Positions 37,510-46,592 of a stretch of 64,000 bases of DNA are shown here, in pieces. The stretch is from a virus. The DNA is taken from IMG/VR virus record IMGVR_UViG_3300007723_000001, positions 1-64,000 of that record; one strand, 5' to 3'. Numbering within the stretch: the stretch's first letter is position 1; each line of letters starts with the position of its first letter. The notes under the pieces were generated by a model. That model was not told the origin of the DNA and searched no databases. It saw only the letters and a list, made by a program, of their open reading frames with translations. The position numbers and the translations under genes are program-made.

Positions 37510-40362
37510 TTAGTACGTAACAAACTTTATATCTTTTATACTAGGTCTTTGTAGTATATTATTAGTATTTAATATAATCTTTATAGTCACCCATTCTCTT
37601 AATATGGTTATGTTGTCCTCAGTCAATTCTTTGTATGGGACTGACTCCGTTAGATTATGTAAATAAAACTTAGAAGAATCTTCTTCATCAATTAATAACT
37701 TTTCCCACTCCTGACCTTTATTAGACGAAATAAATATTTCTATTGAAGATCCCTCTGGTTGAAGATAACTTAACCATAAGTCTACATTTGTATATGGACT
37801 ACCAATGTCAAATGTTTTACTTATCCAATTCCCAGACGGTAGATAATTAGTAACTATAAAATAACTTGTGTCTAGATTAACTAAGGATAAAGGATAATTC
37901 AGTTTATAACTTACTTTTATAGAACTTGCTTCATTGAATTCACTATCTAAGTTCTCATACTCACTATCTATTACTAACATATTACTAAAATCACCCTTGT
38001 CACCTATCCATTCTAAATGATCATGAATTCTTATAAAGGGTTCAATAGATTGTAAATTAATAGTCAATATATTATCTGTATATAAGGTAGTGCCTAAGTT
38101 GAGTTTTATATTTAAATCCTTATCAGATATGGTTTCCCAAACTCCTCGGCTGTTTCTACGCATTAAGTTACCTAAAGTATAATCTTGTCCATTACTATCA
38201 CTATTGCTATTACACTTGAACTTCATAGATGAAGCATTAAAATAACAGATATTTATGGAGTAAAAATTAGGATCCAATACCACCATAGGATTTAAATCTA
38301 TATCTATGTAAGTATTGGAAGTTATACTGTTAAATGATTTATACCCAAATGCTAAATAGTCATTAAGAGTCGGAATAGAATTATTAGATCTAGTAATAGT
38401 TATAACTATAAAAGTTAAAGGATCATTTGTAGTATCCTTTATAACTTCTTCTATAGATATAGAAATATTCTTTATTACTTTAGATTCCTCTATCTTAATA
38501 ATTTGACTAAGAGTATTTGTATAATCATTGTCTATGAATAAAGAATTTTTATAAGTACTTATAGGTAAATTAAATGACTTTTTTATATCTCCATCAACTT
38601 CTATAAATAAGTCATTAGATACATCATATTTTGTACTTCCAGGTAAATCGAATTTAACTATAGAAGTGTTATCTTTAGGAATAAGTGAACTATCTTGTTC
38701 ACTGCTTCTAGATCCATATAAGGTACTAAAGTTATTTATATATTCGTTTGCAACAGCAAACAAAAACTCTGAATCATTATTAAATACAAATAATAGGATA
38801 TCATTTGTAAACCTATTAGGCTTACCTAAAGTTATATAAATAGTGGACTCTGTAGGATCAAGATTAATACTATTATTCCCTTTAGCTATATCTATTGACT
38901 CAAAGGTCAATTCTGGGGAAGATACTACTTCTTTATTATGTACAGAGGATATAAGTTTACTACCTTTTGTATAACTTATATCAGCTGAATTTACTTTTAT
39001 ATATTCATTTATAGTTTGAAGAGTAATTGCATTATCAGACTCTATATAAGATACAGAATACAAAGGATGATTGATGTCCGAGTATTGGGAGAGGATAGAA
39101 GAAGCTTTCTTATCTATTAAGTTAGTCTCGACCTTAGCAATTAATTGTTTATCTAACTCTAACTGAAGTAATCTTTTCTCTAAAGCTTCTAACCGCATAA
39201 CAGCTTGAGTTAGTTCTACATTTGTGATAGCTCTGTAAGAATCCTCATTGTCTATTATAATTTCATACAATGTGGGATTCTGGGATAAGTCTTTTCTTAT
39301 ATTTACTGTTGCTAGTAATAAATGATTAACCCCTGTCTGACTTAATCCTAAATAAAGAGAAGTGTTAGATAAATTAATATTCTTATCTTGATTATTATCT
39401 TTCCAAATGTAAATCTGATTCTGTTGAGGATCTGTATCACTATAGTAAAAAGAATCAACAATTACATTAGAACCTTTTAAAGTTTCAATCAATGAGTAAT
39501 CTTTAAGAGGATATACAGAAGAATCAACTTTTCTTATCTCAATAAGACCAATGGAATTAATTAATACCATATACTTACCTTCATTCACAAAGTATTCTTC
39601 AATAGGTAGAGGTAATGGGTTTTCTATAACTATTCTTTTACCATCTATATAGCAAACACCTGATTGTAATGTAATAGTCTTATTATTAGTAGATGTTACT
39701 TTTAACCCTTTATTTATAAAGTCTCCAGACTCCTCAAAAAAGTATCTCTCAACGTAAGGTGTAATAGAAGGTAAGGTGTAATTCTGGTTAGTAGTTAGAT
39801 TTGATTTAGAATCAATATAAAGAATATCTACAGTCCTAGAAGATTGTACATTAATTAAAGCTATAGGGAAACCATCGATATACTCTTCTTTGTTAGTTTG
39901 ATCTCCTACTAAACTTAGGTCACCTGATACCTTTTGCTTTATCATTCCATAAGATCCAAATATCGGACCCCCTTGTATAGGGTTTCTATATTCGTCATTT
40001 ATATATTCAAGCTCTTTGTGTTTAGTATTAATCTTCAACCAATATAAACCTTCTTCTACAGGTAAAGGTAGAGTCTTATTCTGAATATCAATTACCTCAG
40101 ATAGATTATTAAGATTAATATATATAGTGCCTTTAGAAATATAAAGATGTGTATTATTTATAACTACTACTTTTAATCCTTCAACTACTGAATAATAAGA
40201 AAATAAAAACTTATATGGACTATTGGCAATATAATTTATTAAATATTGAGTATCCAATAGTTCAGTAAGCTGAAGTCTTTTTCCAGATCTATATAATACT
40301 TTTACCCAATCATTTCCTTCTTTCCATCTAGTCAGAGTAATAACCTTTTCTTTCTTGTTCAT
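37510..40362 (-). CDS. Baseplate/tail protein, shorter paralogue of the DUF4815-like protein
   Basis: 950 residues. Its N-terminus parallels that of the next gene upstream in the block: WVKVLYRSGKRLQLTELLDTQ against WSKILPVSGRPIQSSELIEIQ, then NPIQGGPIFGSYG against DPIKGSSLYGLEG, and GVCYIDGKRI against GVAYIKGYRV. This marks the two as diverged paralogues of the DUF4815 type found in tail/baseplate gene sets. The middle contains a helix near residue 390 (AVMRLEALEKRLLQLELDKQ), probable trimeric coiled coil. The rest is beta-rich with a discoidin-like flavour at the end (GNWISKTFDIG, WLSYLQPEGSSIEIFISSN). A fibre-bearing or peripheral baseplate role is inferred. Confidence 0.7.
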   Translation of the reverse strand: MNKKEKVITLTRWKEGNDWVKVLYRSGKRLQLTELLDTQYLINYIANSPYKFLFSYYSVVEGLKVVVINNTHLYISKGTIYINLNNLSEVIDIQNKTLPLPVEEGLYWLKINTKHKELEYINDEYRNPIQGGPIFGSYGMIKQKVSGDLSLVGDQTNKEEYIDGFPIALINVQSSRTVDILYIDSKSNLTTNQNYTLPSITPYVERYFFEESGDFINKGLKVTSTNNKTITLQSGVCYIDGKRIVIENPLPLPIEEYFVNEGKYMVLINSIGLIEIRKVDSSVYPLKDYSLIETLKGSNVIVDSFYYSDTDPQQNQIYIWKDNNQDKNINLSNTSLYLGLSQTGVNHLLLATVNIRKDLSQNPTLYEIIIDNEDSYRAITNVELTQAVMRLEALEKRLLQLELDKQLIAKVETNLIDKKASSILSQYSDINHPLYSVSYIESDNAITLQTINEYIKVNSADISYTKGSKLISSVHNKEVVSSPELTFESIDIAKGNNSINLDPTESTIYITLGKPNRFTNDILLFVFNNDSEFLFAVANEYINNFSTLYGSRSSEQDSSLIPKDNTSIVKFDLPGSTKYDVSNDLFIEVDGDIKKSFNLPISTYKNSLFIDNDYTNTLSQIIKIEESKVIKNISISIEEVIKDTTNDPLTFIVITITRSNNSIPTLNDYLAFGYKSFNSITSNTYIDIDLNPMVVLDPNFYSINICYFNASSMKFKCNSNSDSNGQDYTLGNLMRRNSRGVWETISDKDLNIKLNLGTTLYTDNILTINLQSIEPFIRIHDHLEWIGDKGDFSNMLVIDSEYENLDSEFNEASSIKVSYKLNYPLSLVNLDTSYFIVTNYLPSGNWISKTFDIGSPYTNVDLWLSYLQPEGSSIEIFISSNKGQEWEKLLIDEEDSSKFYLHNLTESVPYKELTEDNITILREWVTIKIILNTNNILQRPSIKDIKFVTY

Positions 40363-40433
40363 TATTAAATTTAAGATTTAAGTCTATTATTTATATAAAA
40401 ACATTCAATGTATATAAATAATCTAACGTAATA

Positions 40434-43400
40434 CTAATTGATATTCGAGGTACTAACTCTTATATTTCTCACAAAAGGAGTTAATACTCTTGAAGATGAA
40501 ATTAGTGCAAATCTTATAACTAAGTTATTACTATTAAAAGATCTACCAGGTATAAAAGAAGCTAAATATTCGTTAGTATTTAATAAGTTATTAGACAGTA
40601 ATAACTCGGTATCGTCAAAGTTACTCCAACTTCTACCATCATCAGTACTAACTGATAGACTTACTGAGGCCTTATTAGGGATAAACGCTTCATAGTACAC
40701 AAAGACTTTATCTATATCTTTATTAAATTTGAAATCTTTAACTATGAGTATACCAGTAGTACTATTTGTATAAATAGTTATTGATGAACTTTCTATATCA
40801 AGTAGTGGAGAGATTCTTCTACTATTAGTCGATAGTATAGCTCTGAGATTTAATGTAGATGCATCATGATCTAAACAATTTACTTTATTTGGTAAAATGT
40901 CCTTCCAGCTATTATTTAAATTAGTCGAATACTGATAAGTTATAGAAGTACCTTTAGGTAATATATCCCTACAATTAATACAAAACTTGTTTATAAAGGC
41001 TATCCCATCTTGTATACCATAATTCCCTAAAGAGACTATAGAACTAAAAGAAGTAAAGGATGCAATGTTATGTTCATAAGTTAAAGTAGACTTTTCATCT
41101 TCTATAATGTTATATCCATTAGGAGAGTAAAAAAGACTACCCTTATATAAAGGTTGGTTACCAATAGTATAACCGTTATTAAGATCTGGTTCCCCTAAGG
41201 TAGCAGTAAATATCTCATATCTATCAGATAGAGAATTAAGAGATAATGAATATGAAGAGCCACTATCTAATAATATTGGCATATCATATTCAAATTTAGA
41301 AGGTTCAATTGCCCTTAAATCTGATTTATAGTCTTCACATTTACCAATACCTAAAGTCTGATTACCAGGACCAAAAGAGTTAGTATCTTTAATTAATAAT
41401 TCTAAAGGATATTGATAATCTAAATTTCTTAAATATATATTAGTAGATAATAGTAGACAATCTACAGGTAAATTAAACAGCTGAGATAAGCTACTATATT
41501 CTTGATTAATATATAAAGTATTACTCGTATTTAATATACTAGTTCCTGTAGAGTTAGAAGAATTCATTACTTGACTATCTATATCCTGTGCCAACGGTTG
41601 GGAAGAAGTTGGTAAATAATTTGATGATACATCATTAATACTAGAAGAATTAGCTATTTGATTAAGTAATGTACTATGAATTCTAAGAGAAGCACTAGCA
41701 TAAGATTTAGTACCAATTATTTCTAGTAAATGTGTACCTACATTCATTGGTTTATCTAATTGTATAGATATTAATATTTCTCCCATTTTATTAGATCTAA
41801 TACCATCTGGAGAAATACTTGCATCATTAAGAATCCTAAAATAAGACATTTCTTCGCCATCTAAAAAGATAGTGTTATGTCTATCGTTAGGTCTTATGCC
41901 CCATACATAAATTAGTATTTCTTTATTAACTTGAGTTTCTAATAAGTCGAAACATATTTGTATTTCAGTATCTTCCAAAACAGTCCCATATAAAGTAGAA
42001 TTACTAAACTCATCGTAAAGTCTAATCAGATCTTTAGTGACATCTGCCGATAGAACTGTGTTATCTCCTAGTTGATTGCTATTACATGGATTAATCTTAT
42101 TATCTATATACTTAGATACTCTGACATCTCTTGGATATACTTTAATACTTCCTCTTATATAATTTGAATTAGCTGATAATGCTTCATTTATTAAAGGTGT
42201 AATTAGTCTATATCCAGTTGCTCTGAGTTGGCGTACTAATGATTCTTCTATATAGGGTAATGTAACAAAACTATTCCTATCTCCAATATAAGAATATTTA
42301 TGTAGTACTCCACCACTTTCATATTTAAGACTTAGTTCTTTTATAGACGTAGAAGTAGTATGACTATTATTAAGAGGAGTCCAAGATACTGTAGAGTCCG
42401 TCTTATTTAAATCTCCAATACAATTGAAAGACGATAAGTTGTATACAAGTGAAGGATCTTTATTGTCTTTAATCAACGTAATCTGATCCTCTAAATTAGA
42501 TATATCCACCTCTAATTCTCTTATCCTTTCTTCTAGATTTCTAAGTTCTTTAACTGTAAATCTTTTATTTTTTATTGGTAAAATCTCAACTCTATCGGCA
42601 TATATATAAATATATGCTAAAGGTAAGTAGTCTTGAGATATTAATGGAATTATAGGGTTCTCAGAACTGGAACTTAATTGATAGTTTATAGAAGTGTCAG
42701 TATCAATAAATATAACTCCAGCTCTTGCTAAGGAATAAGAGTAATCAACATCAAATGAATATCCTTTGGCAGGTCTTCTACCACCTGGTAAGAAACTAAT
42801 AGAGTTTTTAGTTTTATCGAATTTATAGTCTTCATTCTCTATTAATGGTTGGGTATATAAAAAGCTTACAAAATAGGTCGTACCAATATCAGGCTCATCT
42901 CCCCCAGGTGCCCAAGATATGTATTGTTGATCAATTAAGTTAAAGTCTAATCCTTGTACATAAACTTTATCTCCCTGTCGGACTTCTAATATCTCATATA
43001 TTGAATCATCTTCTAAATAATCTTCATCTTCTTGGCCTCTTATCATAGGATGATCTAATACTCTTAACTCTGCCACTACTTGAATGACTTCGTGAGCTAA
43101 CTTTTTACCTAATGTATAGTCAAGCTTAGAATGACTATTCAATATCTTACTATTCTTATCTATTAAAAGGCCTCCACTTACTTCTGTAGACACTAATAAG
43201 TTTCTTTCAGAAACAGAGGTAGTAGATAAAGATAAGGATGTATTAGATAGTTTGTTAACTGAAATATTACTTTTTATTAAAGCTCTAATTATAGAAGGGC
43301 TAATAGTAAGTTTAGTAGAAGAGTCCATAGAATATGCTTCTAATGAAACATTATTAGAAACTAAAGCGTTGGACATAATTCCATTAATAAACTCAGTTAA

Positions 43401-44675
43401 TATATCGCTTATAGAGTTAATATTTAAGTTATCGTTGATGATTAATTTATATATAACTTTAATTAACTTACTCTCAAATATAACTGGCGATAAAGTTAAT
43501 TCTATGGAAGCAGAGTTATCTTTTATCTGTTGTACAGATATAGATGTAGGAATTGATATTGTTCTATTGGTAACCGCCGTATCTTCCTGAAACGTAAATC
43601 TGGCTGATATGACCTTATTAGTCTCTATATTTCTAGGGATGTTCAATATAGTATTACTCAACTTCTCGACTCTATAACCTTTTATATAAGCTACTCCAGG
43701 AGATACGTTGAATACTTCCTTCCCCTGTATATTTTGTATAGAATCTAAAGTAATACTAGAATCAATAATGTTATCTTCTTTATCTTCAACCAATAAATAT
43801 AAGTTGCTAACATCCCTTTCTCTTTCATTTATAGATTCTCTGATAGAATCAATCCTAGCTAAATTAAAAGGAGTAGGTGAGGCAGCACTATCAGTCAATG
43901 CTTGAGTTAAATCTCTCCTCAAGCTGTCAAGAGAAGATTGAGTAGAGCCTAATTGACTTCTAAGTATAGATAAATTATCTAAGTCTTCCTGTATATTTTG
44001 TTGAAGAGAATTAGTTTTATTAGGTGACGATGATAAGGAGCTTTCAGTTATTGTCTTTATATGGCTAACATTAAATCCCTGAACTAGAAAATTACCATTT
44101 CTCTCATAGATATAAGAAGCCAATATATCCTGTACCAAATATATTGGATTTATTTCTTTCTGTATAATTTGTCCATCAATAACTTTACCGATAGCGTAGG
44201 CCTCTTCATCATTAATAACTAAATCAGGTGTCCAGACTAACCTTGCAGCCCCCTCAAGACCATATAAAGAAGAACCTTTAATAGGATCTCTTAAGTTAGG
44301 ATCATCAAGCTCTGTAATTATTGTTTCATTTATCTTAACTCCTATTACAAAAGTGCCTATATTCAAAATCTCAAATGACTTAGCAGGTATATTAAATACA
44401 AATCCTTCTACATAAAAATTACCTTGAGTGACCTGTATTTCAATAGCCTCTTCATCAATATACTTTTGTATAATCTTCAATCCCTTTAGTCTAGAAGCTT
44501 CTCCAAACAGAATGTCTAATATCTCTTTAGTATTACCTTGTATAAGACTTTGTATCTCTATTAATTCAGATGACTGTATAGGTCTTCCAGAAACAGGTAA
44601 TATCTTCGACCAGTTACTATCAGGACTGTATCTATCTGTATATAAAGGATTGTTCTTATAAGAATTTATTTTCAT
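40434..44675 (-). CDS. DUF4815-like tail/baseplate protein
   Basis: 1,413 residues. The start NNPLYTDRYSPDSNWSKILP followed by SGRPIQSSELIEIQ is the typical DUF4815 opening, followed by repeated G-x-x-Y-(I/V)-x-G units (GNFYVEGFVF, GVAYIKGYRV). A coiled-coil stretch lies near residues 220-300 (LQQNIQEDLDNLSILRSQLG...) and another near 705-735 (LRNLEERIRELEVDISNLEDQ). The remainder is beta-rich, with SGG/ST-rich loops and a C-terminal sheet (SVSLSVSTDDGRSWSNFDD). These large proteins are structural, trimeric and usually attached at the baseplate. The neighbouring 950-residue gene is a paralogue. Confidence 0.8.
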   Translation of the reverse strand: MKINSYKNNPLYTDRYSPDSNWSKILPVSGRPIQSSELIEIQSLIQGNTKEILDILFGEASRLKGLKIIQKYIDEEAIEIQVTQGNFYVEGFVFNIPAKSFEILNIGTFVIGVKINETIITELDDPNLRDPIKGSSLYGLEGAARLVWTPDLVINDEEAYAIGKVIDGQIIQKEINPIYLVQDILASYIYERNGNFLVQGFNVSHIKTITESSLSSSPNKTNSLQQNIQEDLDNLSILRSQLGSTQSSLDSLRRDLTQALTDSAASPTPFNLARIDSIRESINERERDVSNLYLLVEDKEDNIIDSSITLDSIQNIQGKEVFNVSPGVAYIKGYRVEKLSNTILNIPRNIETNKVISARFTFQEDTAVTNRTISIPTSISVQQIKDNSASIELTLSPVIFESKLIKVIYKLIINDNLNINSISDILTEFINGIMSNALVSNNVSLEAYSMDSSTKLTISPSIIRALIKSNISVNKLSNTSLSLSTTSVSERNLLVSTEVSGGLLIDKNSKILNSHSKLDYTLGKKLAHEVIQVVAELRVLDHPMIRGQEDEDYLEDDSIYEILEVRQGDKVYVQGLDFNLIDQQYISWAPGGDEPDIGTTYFVSFLYTQPLIENEDYKFDKTKNSISFLPGGRRPAKGYSFDVDYSYSLARAGVIFIDTDTSINYQLSSSSENPIIPLISQDYLPLAYIYIYADRVEILPIKNKRFTVKELRNLEERIRELEVDISNLEDQITLIKDNKDPSLVYNLSSFNCIGDLNKTDSTVSWTPLNNSHTTSTSIKELSLKYESGGVLHKYSYIGDRNSFVTLPYIEESLVRQLRATGYRLITPLINEALSANSNYIRGSIKVYPRDVRVSKYIDNKINPCNSNQLGDNTVLSADVTKDLIRLYDEFSNSTLYGTVLEDTEIQICFDLLETQVNKEILIYVWGIRPNDRHNTIFLDGEEMSYFRILNDASISPDGIRSNKMGEILISIQLDKPMNVGTHLLEIIGTKSYASASLRIHSTLLNQIANSSSINDVSSNYLPTSSQPLAQDIDSQVMNSSNSTGTSILNTSNTLYINQEYSSLSQLFNLPVDCLLLSTNIYLRNLDYQYPLELLIKDTNSFGPGNQTLGIGKCEDYKSDLRAIEPSKFEYDMPILLDSGSSYSLSLNSLSDRYEIFTATLGEPDLNNGYTIGNQPLYKGSLFYSPNGYNIIEDEKSTLTYEHNIASFTSFSSIVSLGNYGIQDGIAFINKFCINCRDILPKGTSITYQYSTNLNNSWKDILPNKVNCLDHDASTLNLRAILSTNSRRISPLLDIESSSITIYTNSTTGILIVKDFKFNKDIDKVFVYYEAFIPNKASVSLSVSTDDGRSWSNFDDTELLLSNNLLNTNEYLASFIPGRSFNSNNLVIRFALISSSRVLTPFVRNIRVSTSNIN

Positions 44676-44760
44676 TTAGCGAAGGTATTATTATATAGAC
44701 TATTAATTAATAAATTATAAGGTTTAATAAATTATTAAATATAATTTAATAGAATATCAA

Positions 44761-45321
44761 TTATACCTTCATCATAATTTCTATTAAAGGAAATCCTTTT
44801 TCTAATCTATATATAGGACTACAAAAAGTAATGAAATGAGTATATCCCCAGCTTTCAATATCACTTGGGAAAAAAGTTAACTGATTAAGATTTACATAAT
44901 CCTTAAAGATTATCTCAGAGTTAAAAGCAATAACTCTAAAAGTCTCAGTATTAAAATCAGAAGGTACTATATTAACAGCTACATAAATATGAGAAGGTGA
45001 AGGCACAGGTACTCCTTCTATATATTGAATTTCTTCTGGTTGAAATAGATTCCAATTTTTACCTTTATATATCAATTCACCACAAGAACTTTCATTAGCT
45101 AACAATAATCTTTCTACTCTTTTAATTATTATGGGTTCTGGAGGGATATTAGAAATACTAGGTAAAGGTGATGGAACTAAATCTCTGTTTTCACTAGACC
45201 AGGGTGTAGGCTTACCTAGTATTATTACTGGATTAGATATACCTTCTATGAACTTTATAGCCCTATAAAGTAAATGGGATTGAGTAATTGTTGAGTAACT
45301 AAGAAATTTATATTTATCCAT
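44761..45321 (-). CDS. Putative baseplate wedge component
   Basis: 186 residues. The pattern NPVIILGKPTPWSSENRDLVPSP followed by LPSISNIPPEP resembles the start of short baseplate-wedge proteins in large myoviruses, where a (F/L)IGRPxPWxDE motif is followed by a Pro-rich turn. The rest is beta-rich. It lies between the DUF4815-like gene and the oxidoreductase with normal short spacing, so it belongs to the same transcript. The assignment is by motif memory and context, hence moderate. Confidence 0.5.
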   Translation of the reverse strand: MDKYKFLSYSTITQSHLLYRAIKFIEGISNPVIILGKPTPWSSENRDLVPSPLPSISNIPPEPIIIKRVERLLLANESSCGELIYKGKNWNLFQPEEIQYIEGVPVPSPSHIYVAVNIVPSDFNTETFRVIAFNSEIIFKDYVNLNQLTFFPSDIESWGYTHFITFCSPIYRLEKGFPLIEIMMKV

Positions 45322-45384
45322 TTTAAAGTTAGGCTTTTGTCTTTTTTATTAAAGTTCATATTTATCAATTATTATTTTGATTGA

Positions 45385-46536
45385 TTATAAAGATTTATTT
45401 ATATCCTCTAATATTTCTTGGCTAGTTAATCCTATAGAAAATAATGAATTCTGTCTAGGGCCGTCATAAAGAGTTGCCAGTACTCCTGTATAATAATGGC
45501 CATTAGATGCTTTGAATCCACTCTTCAATAAAGGATATCTTCCACTTCGACTATCTAATTCTAAATGATCATTTATAGGTAAAGCTGATATAGAGATATT
45601 AAATCCAGTACATAATACAATACCATCACATTCTTTTATCAGATTAGACAAGTTGTATGTTCTATCATATTCTTTTACTATTGTATATCCATCTTTAATA
45701 GACTGTAACTCTTCATTAATATTAGGAGTAATGGAAGGACCCCAAGCCTTAACTTTCTCTAAATAATCTATCTGATGTTTTGGGTCTATAGTCAACTGTC
45801 TATAAAAGTCACTGAAACAACTTTTAGCTTGCCAATCTTTATATGTTGGTATAGGGTATTGTTGTACTTTGATTGTTTTATCTCTAACTACCCAATAAAC
45901 GTAGTTACCTTTATCCACTAAGTATTTAGTGTATTCTGCTCCAGCTTGACCTCCTCCACAAACTAATATAACTTTCCCAACTGGTGGTTCCTTTAATATT
46001 TGCTGATATCCCAATAGTTTTACATTAACTTGTGAATTATTTACCCAAGGAGGTACTATCCTTTTATAACCTGGACCAGAAGCTATAACTATTCTATTTC
46101 CAGCTATTACTTTATTAGATGATAGTCTAACTTGGTTATATTTTATTTCTATAACTCTATCCTCTTGTAAAGTAAAATTGTTATTGCCTAATATATAAAC
46201 TTTATATAAGTAATTGATATAGGAATAAAAAACATCTCTTGATACATAATGATTACATTCTTCGTAATCTCTATAGGTTTTGTAATCTTCATATATAGAT
46301 ATATATCTGTTAAGAGAATAAGTATTTCTAATATCTTTACTACATAGAGATACTAGGTCAAATGAAGTAGGACTTCTCATATCCATACTATTTATTAGCT
46401 GAAGACTACTCCATGTTTGTAACGGATTTGGATCAATGCCAATTACTCTATATCCCGCATCTAAAAGCCTTAAAGCTACTCCTAATCCTCGAGGCCCTAA
46501 TCCTATTATTATTACAGTAAGATCTGATGGTTTCAT
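45385..46536 (-). CDS. FAD/NAD(P)-binding oxidoreductase (lysine/ornithine N-hydroxylase-like or FMO-like)
   Basis: 383 residues. An N-terminal dinucleotide-binding motif GLGPRGLG (G12-G19) ends with IDP. A segment LINSMDMRSPTSFDLVS matches the conserved MRSP-type region of SidA/IucD-like flavoproteins. A second Rossmann motif, VCGGGQAGAEY (about residues 190-205), fits NADPH binding. VLCTGF near residue 308 is the usual ATG(Y/F)-like motif. All core motifs look intact, so the enzyme is probably active as an NADPH-dependent flavin oxidoreductase or hydroxylase; the substrate cannot be told. It sits within the baseplate block with 56- and 63-base gaps on either side, so it is transcribed with virion genes. 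Such an enzyme is not a normal tail part. Confidence 0.85.
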   Translation of the reverse strand: MKPSDLTVIIIGLGPRGLGVALRLLDAGYRVIGIDPNPLQTWSSLQLINSMDMRSPTSFDLVSLCSKDIRNTYSLNRYISIYEDYKTYRDYEECNHYVSRDVFYSYINYLYKVYILGNNNFTLQEDRVIEIKYNQVRLSSNKVIAGNRIVIASGPGYKRIVPPWVNNSQVNVKLLGYQQILKEPPVGKVILVCGGGQAGAEYTKYLVDKGNYVYWVVRDKTIKVQQYPIPTYKDWQAKSCFSDFYRQLTIDPKHQIDYLEKVKAWGPSITPNINEELQSIKDGYTIVKEYDRTYNLSNLIKECDGIVLCTGFNISISALPINDHLELDSRSGRYPLLKSGFKASNGHYYTGVLATLYDGPRQNSLFSIGLTSQEILEDINKSL

Positions 46537-46592
46537 AATATATTTAGTTAATTAATTTTATTAATAGTCAAATAGATCAGGACTTATAATTC

